The notes under the pieces were generated by a model. The model was not told where the DNA came from and ran no database searches. It saw only the letters and a program-made list of their open reading frames with translations. A stretch of DNA of 63,414 bases from assembly GCA_025351425.1 (NCBI GenBank), contig JANXVY010000012.1, forward strand, positions 1-63,414. Reading direction: 5' to 3'. The position numbers and the translations under genes are program-made. Source of the DNA: Hyphomicrobium sp. Its GTDB lineage: Bacteria > Pseudomonadota > Alphaproteobacteria > Rhizobiales > Hyphomicrobiaceae. This document shows, in pieces, positions 45,523-55,012 of the stretch (positions within the stretch are counted from its first letter, which is position 1; each line of letters opens with the position of its first letter).

Positions 45523-47645
45523 CGCTGTTGGACGCGCGGTGCGGGGCCGTTGGAGCCGGTCTTGCCGGCCGGCGATCCCCGAAGTGCGGCCCGTTCGGTT
45601 TCGATGTTGGCGACCTGCGAGGGCCAGCTGGCGGTGAGCCAGTCGTCGGTACCAAACAGCCAATACCAGAAGCGGTTGCGGCGATGATAGCGCTCGACGG
45701 TGGCGCGATTGATGTTGTCGACGCTGGTGGTGAGTTGCTCGATCATGGCAAGCGGCTTGGCCGATATTTTCTCGATCCCGTCGAGCCGGTTGGCGATGAC
45801 GCTGACATCGCCGACACCATCGAGGCGCCACTGATCGATCGAGCCCGCCAGCGTATGCTGGTTGGTGTTGAGCTTGATCAGCGCCTCGTGGACCTCCTTG
45901 AGTTCAGCGGTGTGTCCAGCCTGCGCCTCGGCGTTTTTCTGCACGCTGAGGGCAAGCTGGGATTCGAGCGTCGTTACCCGTTCGGCCAGTCCCGACAGCA
46001 GGCGCGTGGCTTGACTGAGCAGGGTCGCGGATTCGGTGCCTCGCGCATCGACTGCGGAGGCGACGGTCGTGACGCGATCGAGGATTGGCTGAGCGAAATC
46101 TGCCTGCTGCCGCTCGACGAGGCCGGCAAAAGATTGCATGCGGCCGTCGAGCGCGGTGGCAAGGCCGTTGAGGCGTTCGGTGATCGGGCCGGTGACGTCT
46201 GCGCGCTGGCGTTCCAGGCTGGACGCCATCGCCTGCAGCCGGTCGGCCATGACGGATTGCATCCGCTCGGCGCCTTGCGATTGGGCCGCGAGCGACGTGC
46301 CAAGGAACTTGACCTGGTCTTCGAAGGTGCGCAGGCGTTCGGTGAACTTGTCGCCGAGTTGGTTGCCGTCGGGGCTGAGCACGGCTTCCTCGATAATGTC
46401 GAGGCGGTTGGCGATGGGCGAGAGATCGACGCTGCGGGCAGCGACCGCATCGAGATTGCGTTCCATCCCCTTGAGCCGGTCGGCAACTGCGCTGGTGGAA
46501 CGGCTTGCTTCCGCGCCGATGTCGCGCAGCGTGCGTTCGAGACCGGCGATCCGGTCGTGAACGCCCGAAGCCTCGCCGCCGGTGTCGCGGGTCTCGACAA
46601 GGGTCTGCTCCAGCGCCTGCAAGCGGTCGGACAGAACGCCCCACGGCCGCGCGAGTTCGCTGATCCGCTGTTCCAGGCGGTCATTGCGATCGTCACTGCC
46701 GGTGGAAGCCAGCGTCTGTTCCAGCGATTCGAGGCGCTCGTGCAGTCCGCCACGGAAGCGGCTGGTGTCGTCGCGTTCGGTCTTGAGCGTGCGCTGCAGG
46801 TCTTGCACGAGGCTGCCGACGATGTTGCGCTCGTTGGAAAGTTCGCTTGAAAGCGAGCGAACGGCGCTTTCGAGCTGGTCGATACGTGCGTTCTGGATAC
46901 CGTCGACCGGGGTGCCGACGAGATCCGTCGGCAGCGGACGGGTCAGGTCGCGGGCAAGTTCGGTGGTGTAGTAGCTGGTGGTAGGCTTGCGAAGGTCGCT
47001 GTCGCGCATGTCGTTGCCATAGGAGGCCGAGGCGCGGGAAAGCGACGGCAGTGGAGGCAGCGGCGCACGCTCGCGCATCGGCTCGCGCGCGATGTCGCGC
47101 TGGGCCCGGTCGCGGGCGACGCGGCCGCCATGGCGCGCAAGCAGCGCGATTCCTGGGATATCGGCGGGCATGTCGAGCAAGGCGTCGAGCAGGTCGTCGA
47201 TGTTGGCGGGCGCGTTGCGACGGTAGGCGATGGCCGACGCAGAGCGGATCACCTGTTCGAAATCGTCGGAGCGGCGCGGACGGCCCTGTCCGGCGCCGAG
47301 CCCGATGGGAATTTCGCCGGCGATCACGGTTGCGCTCTCGCGTCGCAAGCCGGCCACCCTGATCCCGCGGGCTTCGAGCGCATGGCTCGCCCCGTCGATG
47401 CGGGTCATGGCATGCAGCAGATGTTCAAGCCGGACTTCGCTGGCGCGATGGGCAACCGCGACGTCGAACGCGTGGTTGGAACAGGCGAGCACGATGTCGT
47501 CGACCAGAATGGGCCCCGGCCGCGCATAAGTGGCGCTCCGGTTGCGCGATCCGTTGCCGTAGGGCTCGGTCGCAGGCACGGGTTCCGTCGGGGCGCTCCA
47601 CGTCTGCGGTGTGCGCAGATCCAAATCCTCACCACGATACGACAT
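45519..47645 (-). CDS. ClpN-like domain fused to a long coiled coil; function unknown
   Basis: The product is 708 residues. Residues about 46-170 resemble the double helical repeat of the Clp N-terminal domain: ILVDDIVLACSNHAFDVAVA, EVRLEHLLHAMTRIDGASHA and a second half NIDDLLDALLDM. No AAA+ ATPase follows. Residues about 260-640 are a nearly continuous coiled coil (repeated DRLQAMA, DRLKGME, NRLDGIE heptads), and the C-terminus has RFWYWLFGTDDWLTASWPSQ, possibly membrane-associated. I chose the ATG giving MSYRGEDLDL. A structural or adaptor role at the envelope or chromosome is a guess. Its stop codon lies in the dispersed repeat. Confidence 0.75.
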   Translation of the reverse strand: MSYRGEDLDLRTPQTWSAPTEPVPATEPYGNGSRNRSATYARPGPILVDDIVLACSNHAFDVAVAHRASEVRLEHLLHAMTRIDGASHALEARGIRVAGLRRESATVIAGEIPIGLGAGQGRPRRSDDFEQVIRSASAIAYRRNAPANIDDLLDALLDMPADIPGIALLARHGGRVARDRAQRDIAREPMRERAPLPPLPSLSRASASYGNDMRDSDLRKPTTSYYTTELARDLTRPLPTDLVGTPVDGIQNARIDQLESAVRSLSSELSNERNIVGSLVQDLQRTLKTERDDTSRFRGGLHERLESLEQTLASTGSDDRNDRLEQRISELARPWGVLSDRLQALEQTLVETRDTGGEASGVHDRIAGLERTLRDIGAEASRSTSAVADRLKGMERNLDAVAARSVDLSPIANRLDIIEEAVLSPDGNQLGDKFTERLRTFEDQVKFLGTSLAAQSQGAERMQSVMADRLQAMASSLERQRADVTGPITERLNGLATALDGRMQSFAGLVERQQADFAQPILDRVTTVASAVDARGTESATLLSQATRLLSGLAERVTTLESQLALSVQKNAEAQAGHTAELKEVHEALIKLNTNQHTLAGSIDQWRLDGVGDVSVIANRLDGIEKISAKPLAMIEQLTTSVDNINRATVERYHRRNRFWYWLFGTDDWLTASWPSQVANIETERAALRGSPAGKTGSNGPAPRVQQR

Positions 47646-48068
47646 GATACTCTCCAAACTCAAAGGCGAGATGCCTGCTCGCCACATAAACTAGCCGGTT
47701 TGATCCCGAGCGACCGCGCCACCGCAACGCAGCAGCCGAACCCTCGCGCAAACCTATGGCAACCCGTTGACAAACTTATACCTTTTTTCGCGCCGTTGCG
47801 ACACCCCCGTCGCGAGTTTGCGAAAAATTGGTCAACGCGGAGCCGGTGGGCGTCGCGAAGCGGCGATTGACCGGCTGGAACAAACGCATCGCAGCCCCTG
47901 CGCGCAGGGCTGCGATCAGAATTTCTACTGTAAAATGATGAAGTAAATTTAGTTTTGTGCCGGTCTGGGCGTCCAAACTTATCCCCGCGCCCATCCAGAG
48001 CGGCTACAAATCTGCTGGCACCCGCCTGGACGTAGAGGGGTGCAGGCGTTCGCAGCGGGAGACACCGA
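47646..48068. other. Divergent intergenic region with a strong hairpin
   Basis: No supportable gene in these 423 bp between two divergent starts. The clearest structure is ATCGCAGCCC and GGGCTGCGAT at 47888-47916, a perfect 10-bp stem with a 9-base loop. An AT-rich stretch follows (about 47915-47955). The hairpin could belong to a small RNA or to a leader. Confidence 0.5.
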
Positions 48069-48461
48069 ATGAAAAGGATGGAGCTGGCGGTTGGAATGGT
48101 CCTGCTGGCCGCACTGGGAGGACCGCTCGATAGGCCGGCCAGCGCGCAAACTCGAACCTGCAAGGAGGCTGGTTCCAGTCAGGCGGTCGTTCAGGGGCGC
48201 CTGGGCCTTCTGCAGGGGCTGGGGCCCGCGGCCTTCATCGTATCGGTTCCAGGTGGACTATGCCTCGCGGGGGCGGATCAATCCGACAACATCACGCAGG
48301 CGCTGACCGTGCAGCTCTATGCAAACACGCCGGAAGGATATGAGGAACTTTATACAATGGTGGGAGAAAAAGTCTATGTTCGCGGGAAATTGTCCGGCCA
48401 GCGGACTTTCCAGCAAAAGGCGCCGATTCTGATGGAGGTTTTGGAAATCGCGGCGGAGTAA
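48069..48461 (+). CDS. Small secreted protein, DUF4431-like
   Basis: The product is 130 residues with a signal peptide ending near SA|QT. The mature part has a beta-rich layout: an initial VVQGRLGLLQG strand pair, GGLCLAG, a long VQLYANTPEGYEELYTMVGE segment and VYVRGKLSGQRT. That order (OB-like, with a GxKVxVxG element) recalls DUF4431, but similarity is weak. Function unknown. GGGAGA lies upstream of the ATG. Confidence 0.6.
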   Translation: MKRMELAVGMVLLAALGGPLDRPASAQTRTCKEAGSSQAVVQGRLGLLQGLGPAAFIVSVPGGLCLAGADQSDNITQALTVQLYANTPEGYEELYTMVGEKVYVRGKLSGQRTFQQKAPILMEVLEIAAE

Positions 48462-48478
48462 CCGGCTTTGGTCCAGGC

Positions 48479-48991
48479 TTACAACGCGCGGCCCGTGCCC
48501 AGGTCGTCGGCAACGACCACAAGTTGTCCGGCTTCGAGCCGCAAATGGACGATTTCCCCACCCCGGGCCTGCACATCCCGGCACGTGATCAGTAGGACGC
48601 GGTCGTCGTTGCGCGCCGTATCGATGTGGGTGACGTTATCGCTGCCATCGCGAACGTCGAGGATAATGAGGCTGCGCTCGCCAACGGCGGTATGGAGAGT
48701 AATGTTTTGGCCAACCGCCGCCTTGATGATCGCAGGATCGCCAGCGGAACGCAGCCAGAAGTCCTCGGACCCAACCACCCCATCGTACGCCCGATGGGCG
48801 GCGGGCGGCAGCGGCATGTCTAGGGTTGCAAACGCACGTTCGAAACCGTTGGAGACGAGCGCTTCGCTGTTGAACGATGCAAATGCCAGCGCCATGCCCG
48901 CCGATGCCGCGAATCCCAGTCCTGCAAAGGCGTGGGCGAGCCTCTTGCGGCGCGGCGTTGAGGAGTGGGGCATCAGGCAAGTAAGCAGCAT
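48479..48991 (-). CDS. Hypothetical periplasmic/anchored protein
   Basis: The product is 170 residues. A hydrophobic segment (HAFAGLGFAASAGMALAFAS) within the first 40 residues is a signal or anchor. The remainder is a soluble, mainly beta region (ITLHTAVGERSLIILDVRDG, VHLRLEAGQLVVVADDLG). I recognise no family. The next gene upstream on the same strand starts 431 bp away and ends 56 bp before this start, so the two may be one transcript. Start choice is uncertain; an ATG 18 bp downstream is also possible. Confidence 0.55.
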   Translation of the reverse strand: MLLTCLMPHSSTPRRKRLAHAFAGLGFAASAGMALAFASFNSEALVSNGFERAFATLDMPLPPAAHRAYDGVVGSEDFWLRSAGDPAIIKAAVGQNITLHTAVGERSLIILDVRDGSDNVTHIDTARNDDRVLLITCRDVQARGGEIVHLRLEAGQLVVVADDLGTGRAL

Positions 48992-49047
48992 GGCTTTGGA
49001 TCCTCGAGGTCTGGTCAGCGTCGCTAGAGGAAACTTCAAACGGGAAC

Positions 49048-49422
49048 TTAGCGAGATAAGCCGTCATGGTCAGAACGGTGATGATCAGATAAGGACCGGC
49101 CGTCGATTTTACCACCCGCGACCCGCGCAGCCGCCGCAGAATCGCGAAGATGGCGCAAGAACGCGACGTTGAGAGCAAACATCAACGAAAAGACCAACGC
49201 CAGCGCCCAAAGAACATCGTGGCTGCCGTCGAGCGCACCGGCCGTTGCCAGCGGCGACGCCAGCCCCGCCTCCAGACCTGCGGCCTGGGCTCCCATCCCG
49301 AACAGAGTGCTGAAAGCCGAAGTCCCCATTCCAGCGATGGCGAGAGCCGTAAAAATTCCAAAACCAATCGTAGCGTCGGTCAGGAAGCGCATGGGCGGTC
49401 TGGCAAGCATCTTGTGCACCAT
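49048..49422 (-). CDS. Small hypothetical membrane protein
   Basis: The product is 124 residues with about three hydrophobic segments: TIGFGIFTALAIAGMGTSAF, a Gly/Ala-rich second one and VLWALALVFSLMFALNVAFL. The short C-terminus is polar. No family recognised. It is the first gene of a possible pair with the anchored protein downstream. Confidence 0.55.
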   Translation of the reverse strand: MVHKMLARPPMRFLTDATIGFGIFTALAIAGMGTSAFSTLFGMGAQAAGLEAGLASPLATAGALDGSHDVLWALALVFSLMFALNVAFLRHLRDSAAAARVAGGKIDGRSLSDHHRSDHDGLSR

Positions 49423-50978
<1,556 letters not shown>

Positions 50979-51018
50979 GTTATCCCCGCGGCGGAGTTCC
51001 AGACGTAAGTTGGACCTC

Positions 51019-52014
51019 ATGCAGCAGCTGACCAGCCCATTCCCCCAGTATCGTGAGCCAGCCCCGGCGCGCGATTTCATTTTCGTACTTCCCGATGGCC
51101 GCAAGCTCGGCTATCGGGTTTTTGGCGATCCCTCGGGACGCCCGGTCCTCGCGCTCCACGGTACGCCGGGTTCGCGCTTCAAATATGCGGGCTCGCACGA
51201 GGCGGCGCTGGCGGCCGGTCTCCAGCTGATCGCGATCGACCGCTGGGGCTATGGGCTGACGTCCCCACCCGGCGGCGCAAGCAGACAACGACGAAATAAA
51301 TCGTCGCTGCTGGATTTCGGCGCCGACGTCACCGCGCTTGCAGACCACTTGGGGTTTCCAGTGCTAGCCATCACCGGGGTGTCCGGGGGCTGCCCTTTCG
51401 CAGTCGCCTGCGCTGCAGCGCTCGGCGCCCGCGTGAGCGCGTTGGCGTTGGTCTCGCCCGTTGGCTTGATCGCGGACGCTGCCCCCGGCCGGCGGTGGCG
51501 CGCGTTTCACAGCTTCTGCTTTCGGGTTCTGCCCCGGATCCCCGGCTCCATCGGCCTCGTCTTCCATCTCTACCGGGCGGGATTGGCCGCCGCACCGAAC
51601 TTGGCGATGTCGGTCGCCATTTCGCGGTCCGCCAGCGCCGACCGCCGCGCCATGCGCGATGAAGCAACCCGCAAGCGGTTGATCGAAACCTTCGCGGCGG
51701 GATTGCAACCGGGCGTGGCAGGGCCAAAAATCGACATGGCGCTGTTCAGCCGGCCTTGGGGCATCGACTTGGCCGGACTGACGGTGAAGACGAGGATCTG
51801 GATTGGGCTTGCCGACCGCAACGTACCGCTGCCCGCGGTTGACGCGCTCGCCGCCGCACTTTCCAACTGTGAATTGACCCAATTGCCGGGCGCCGGCCAC
51901 CTGTGGGTGGCGCAGAATGCAGATCAAGTGATGAGCTGGATCAGCGAAGCAACGGCACAGCTAGAATGCGCCACTCCAAGAAAGCCAGCTTGCGTCGATG
52001 AGGTCTCAGGTTGA
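51019..52014 (+). CDS. Alpha/beta hydrolase
   Basis: The product is 331 residues. The oxyanion-hole region is LALHGTPGSRFKYAGS, the nucleophile elbow ITGVSGGCPFAVAC (Ser in GVSGG), and GAGHLWVAQ supplies the His near the C-terminus; a likely acid is in IGLADRNVPL. The GDPSGRPVLALHGTPGSR start resembles the many uncharacterised alpha/beta hydrolases of Alphaproteobacteria. Substrate unknown. I took the ATG giving MQQLTSPFPQ; a longer upstream frame overlaps the aminotransferase gene. Confidence 0.85.
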   Translation: MQQLTSPFPQYREPAPARDFIFVLPDGRKLGYRVFGDPSGRPVLALHGTPGSRFKYAGSHEAALAAGLQLIAIDRWGYGLTSPPGGASRQRRNKSSLLDFGADVTALADHLGFPVLAITGVSGGCPFAVACAAALGARVSALALVSPVGLIADAAPGRRWRAFHSFCFRVLPRIPGSIGLVFHLYRAGLAAAPNLAMSVAISRSASADRRAMRDEATRKRLIETFAAGLQPGVAGPKIDMALFSRPWGIDLAGLTVKTRIWIGLADRNVPLPAVDALAAALSNCELTQLPGAGHLWVAQNADQVMSWISEATAQLECATPRKPACVDEVSG

Positions 52015-52281
52015 AAGCGCGCGATGCCAGCGGACCTGCAGCCAATGCGTCAGCAGTCTATGGCGGGCGGTCATCCGCTGCTCGAATCCGCTGCGATAGC
52101 GCGGGCGAGCCCAGGAGCGCGAGTAGTTGCCGGCATCCATGCCCTGGCTTGCCTCGGTGGTCATTTCCGCGGCTGCAGAGAGGGCCGGCACGTCGTCGAA
52201 CTGATCTGCCGAGGGTGCCATTGCATAGCCGGCCGCTTCAGCCGCTGACTTCAAACTATCGATACGCATTTTGTTCGCCAT
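52006..52281 (-). CDS. Possible small hypothetical protein
   Basis: The frame encodes 91 residues beginning MANKMRIDSLKSAAEAAGYA, with no signal peptide, membrane segment or recognised motif. Its 3' end overlaps the convergent hydrolase by 9 bp. The N-terminal half has a plausible composition; the C-terminal half is Arg/Trp/His-rich and less convincing. The ribosome-binding site is weak. It may not be a gene. Confidence 0.35.
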   Translation of the reverse strand: MANKMRIDSLKSAAEAAGYAMAPSADQFDDVPALSAAAEMTTEASQGMDAGNYSRSWARPRYRSGFEQRMTARHRLLTHWLQVRWHRALST

Positions 52282-52570
52282 AACGAAACGCCGCCCTGTC
52301 TCGGACGCCGTTCGATGAAACGGCGTCAGCTGATTGAGTTTGAAGAAACTATGCGCCTGGTCAAGTTATTTTTGTCTTAGTTTTGTAAAAAAGCAGAAAT
52401 TGAGGCTCCAATTCGGGAAATTTCGCAATTGCAAAAAATATTGCAACGCACTCTCGCATTGCGAGATTTTTGATTTGCCGTTCTGGAGCGAGAACTGATT
52501 TTCTATTCACACGAACCAAGGCCGTCTTGCCTGACTGCGACGTTCGCCACATATCAACGCACGAGCGCGA
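52282..52570. other. AT-rich intergenic island
   Basis: From about 52360 to 52510 the sequence is markedly AT-rich for this genome, with TTGCAATTGC-like and GCAAAAAATATTGC-like motifs and a small hairpin-plus-T-run at 52452-52471. No supportable gene; candidate small RNA or promoter region. Confidence 0.5.
52452..52471 (+). terminator. Hairpin with T-run in the AT-rich island
   Basis: TCTCGC-ATT-GCGAGA followed by TTTTT. It is a small but canonical rho-independent terminator on the plus strand. No annotated plus-strand gene ends within 400 bp, so it may end a small RNA. Confidence 0.55.
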
Positions 52571-52966
52571 TCAGGGTTCCGGCACGAAATTCATGGCGAC
52601 GCCGTTCATGCAATAGCGCAGCCGCGTCGGTGCGGGACCGTCTTCGAACACGTGTCCCAGATGCCCATCGCATCGGGCGCAATGGACTTCCGTTCGTGTC
52701 ATGAAGTGGCTGGTGTCTACAGTCGACTCGACGGCTCCAGGCAGCGCCTCGTAGAAACTCGGCCACCCGGTCTGGCTGTTGAATTTCGTAGTCGATCGAA
52801 ACAACGGTAAATTGCAGCCGGCGCAATAATAGGTCCCTTCTCGATAGGTTTTGTCGAGCGGGCTGGTGCATGCGAGTTCCGTGCCGTGGCGGCGCAAAAT
52901 GCGATATTGGTCGGGCGTTAAAAGCGCCTTCCATTCGGCATCGGATTTGACGATTTTCTGGACCAT
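52571..52966 (-). CDS. msrB: Peptide-methionine (R)-S-oxide reductase
   Basis: Repairs methionine-R-sulfoxide in proteins. The 131-residue product has the zinc pairs CAGCN and CARCD, the GWPSFYEALPGAV region, HLGHVFEDGPAPTRLRYCMN and the catalytic Cys in RYCMN (usually RYCIN). Length is typical for the single-domain enzyme, and no MsrA is fused. No signal peptide, so cytoplasmic. Confidence 0.96.
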   Translation of the reverse strand: MVQKIVKSDAEWKALLTPDQYRILRRHGTELACTSPLDKTYREGTYYCAGCNLPLFRSTTKFNSQTGWPSFYEALPGAVESTVDTSHFMTRTEVHCARCDGHLGHVFEDGPAPTRLRYCMNGVAMNFVPEP

Positions 52967-53023
52967 GGCATTCCTCTTCCTTGGCTGATTTCTAGACTGT
53001 ATACGCCGGCCGGATCAGTGCTG

Positions 53024-53746
53024 TTACGCAGCGAAAACGATCGGCACGAGCGTGTCGATACTGATTGCGGTCGTGCTCACATGGCAACGCAAGGCGATGG
53101 CTTCAACGCCCGCCGCCTGGGCGCGCGAATATGCTGCCGCGTAGGCCGGGTCGATGTCGGCGGCGAGCGAGAGGTGGTCCGCGTCGCCGCGCTGGATGAG
53201 GTAGACCATCACCGCGCGGTGGCCGTCCGCGACCATCGCAGCTAGTTCGTCCAAGTGCTTGGCCCCGCGTGCTGTTACGCTGTCGGGGAACTCGGCCCGC
53301 CCGGCCACACGCAGGAAGTGCACGTTCTTGATCTCGACATAGCATCTCCCCTTCACCGGATCGTCGAGCAGGATATCGATCCGGGAGTTGGTGCCGTACT
53401 TGACCTCGCCCTTGGCGCTGGCATAGCCGGCGAGTGGAGTAATGAGCCCTGCTTCAAGCGCATCAGTCACGATCCTGTTGGGCAAACCGGTGTTGATGCC
53501 AACCAGGGTGGGCGCATCACTGCCGCCACCGGCTTCGACGATCTCGAGTGTATGGCGGTATTTCCGCGTGGCACTGTCGTTCGAAGACACCCACACGCCC
53601 ATGCCGGGGCTGGACAGCCCGAGCATGGAACCCGTGTTGGGGCACGACGCAGTAATGGCCTCGCCTGTGTCGAGCACAACGTCGGCCAGAAACCGCTTGT
53701 AGCGCTGGACCAGTCGTCCACGCTGGAGGAGAGCAGGAAACTTCAT
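53024..53746 (-). CDS. sfsA: SfsA family protein (DNA/RNA nuclease SfsA)
   Basis: The product is 240 residues. [40 protein letters not shown] and [16 protein letters not shown], with the YVEIKN motif as a PD-(D/E)XK-like core, are SfsA hallmarks. SfsA was first linked to sugar fermentation in E. coli and is now thought to be a nuclease. I chose the second Met ([10 protein letters not shown]), which matches the family start. It is divergent from the SbcD-like gene. Confidence 0.93.
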   Translation of the reverse strand: MKFPALLQRGRLVQRYKRFLADVVLDTGEAITASCPNTGSMLGLSSPGMGVWVSSNDSATRKYRHTLEIVEAGGGSDAPTLVGINTGLPNRIVTDALEAGLITPLAGYASAKGEVKYGTNSRIDILLDDPVKGRCYVEIKNVHFLRVAGRAEFPDSVTARGAKHLDELAAMVADGHRAVMVYLIQRGDADHLSLAADIDPAYAAAYSRAQAAGVEAIALRCHVSTTAISIDTLVPIVFAA

Positions 53747-53864
53747 GGACATCTCGGAATGGATTCAGGCGCCGGGGTGGCGCAGCAGGAAACCATTCAA
53801 CACTGATCGGGGCTTGCTATCCACAGCTCTTCGCAGTTCTTTTACGCCGACCCTCTTGCCAATG

Positions 53865-53879
53865 GAACAGAAAGCGAAC
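53865..53879. promoter_or_regulatory. LexA (SOS) box upstream of the SbcD-like gene
   Basis: GAAC-AGAAAGC-GAAC matches the alphaproteobacterial LexA operator exactly. It ends 11 bp before the SbcD-like start codon, a repressor-like position. sfsA, divergent, begins 119 bp away. Confidence 0.7.
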
Positions 53880-53890
53880 ACAAAAGCAGT

Positions 53891-55012
53891 ATGGTGAGAT
53901 TCGTGCACACGGCTGACTGGCAAATTGGACGCGCATTCCGCAACTTCGATGCCCAGACCGCCAACTCCTTGGAAGAAGCGCGCCTTGACGCGATTGATCG
54001 CATCGCGGGCGTTGGCTTGAGCGGCGGAGCGTCGCACATTCTGGTGGCTGGCGACATCTTCGATAGCCCGCATTTGGCGCTGAAAACGCTCCGTCAGACG
54101 CTTGAGCGCATGCGCCGTCATGATCGCCAGCACTGGTGGCTGTTGCCAGGCAATCACGATCCGGCACGCCCTGGAGGTGTCTGGAGCCGCCTTCTTGAGT
54201 TGGGCCTTCCAGCCAACGTGTCTGTGCTGGGCGAACCCACGGTTCATGAGCTGGAGCCGGGCGTGGCGCTGCTTGCATCGCCCCTCACGGCCAAGCAGGT
54301 TTCGGCTGATCCGACCGCTTGGATGGATGCCGCGGTGACGAGACCTGGAACGGTGCGCATCGGCCTTGCCCACGGCTCCGTCAAGGAATTCGGCAGCAAG
54401 AGTGAAGAGGCGATGATCCATCCTCGCCGGGCGCGGCAGGCCGGCCTCGACTATCTCGCGCTTGGCGACTGGCATGGCTTGACCGAGATCGATCCCCGCA
54501 CTTGGTACTCCGGCACCCCCGAACCCGACCGTTTTCGCGACAACGAGCCCGGCCATGTTCTGCTGGTTTCGATTGATACTCCGGGCAGTTCCCCGCGCAT
54601 AGAACGTCACCGGACGGGACGCTTTACCTGGCACGCCCAGACAGCCGAGCTGACAAGCTTCGAGCGCCTCCCACAACTGGAAAGCGCGATACTAGAGAGA
54701 GCCCCCGAACCGCGCGACTTGCTGGTCCAATTGACGCTGACGGGACGGCTCGCCGCCCTCGATCACGCCCGTCTGGTCGATTGGCGCGAAGCTCTTGAGG
54801 CCAAGGTTCGTTATCTCGCTCTCGATACGGTCAGCCTTGCCGTAACGGTAGGCAACGACGACATGGCCCATTTTGGCGATGATGCGCAGTTGCGCGATAT
54901 CGCGGTTCGCCTGGGCAGTCTGGCCAAGGACGAGCCTGGCGGCGAGATCGCCAAAGCCGCCCTCGCCAAGCTCTACGACCTGACGCGGCGCGCCCGGGGA
55001 ACTGCTCGATGA
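53891..55012 (+). CDS. SbcD/YhaO-like metallophosphoesterase (DNA repair nuclease)
   Basis: The product is 373 residues with a calcineurin-like fold in the Mre11/SbcD style. Motif I is HTADWQIG (Gln11 where SbcD has His), II VAGDIFDSPH, III PGNHDPAR, IV GLAHGSVKEF, V GDWHG. The C-terminal half holds a capping and partner-binding region and ends with a basic RRARGTAR. The next gene starts inside its last codons (4-bp overlap), so the two proteins are made together. A LexA-type box just upstream suggests SOS induction. Dimetal nuclease activity is inferred from family. Confidence 0.9.
   Translation: MVRFVHTADWQIGRAFRNFDAQTANSLEEARLDAIDRIAGVGLSGGASHILVAGDIFDSPHLALKTLRQTLERMRRHDRQHWWLLPGNHDPARPGGVWSRLLELGLPANVSVLGEPTVHELEPGVALLASPLTAKQVSADPTAWMDAAVTRPGTVRIGLAHGSVKEFGSKSEEAMIHPRRARQAGLDYLALGDWHGLTEIDPRTWYSGTPEPDRFRDNEPGHVLLVSIDTPGSSPRIERHRTGRFTWHAQTAELTSFERLPQLESAILERAPEPRDLLVQLTLTGRLAALDHARLVDWREALEAKVRYLALDTVSLAVTVGNDDMAHFGDDAQLRDIAVRLGSLAKDEPGGEIAKAALAKLYDLTRRARGTAR

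Noticed and set aside
52361-52552. Minus-strand 63-residue frame across the AT-rich island
   Set aside because: It follows the composition of the island, has no ribosome-binding site and resembles no protein family.
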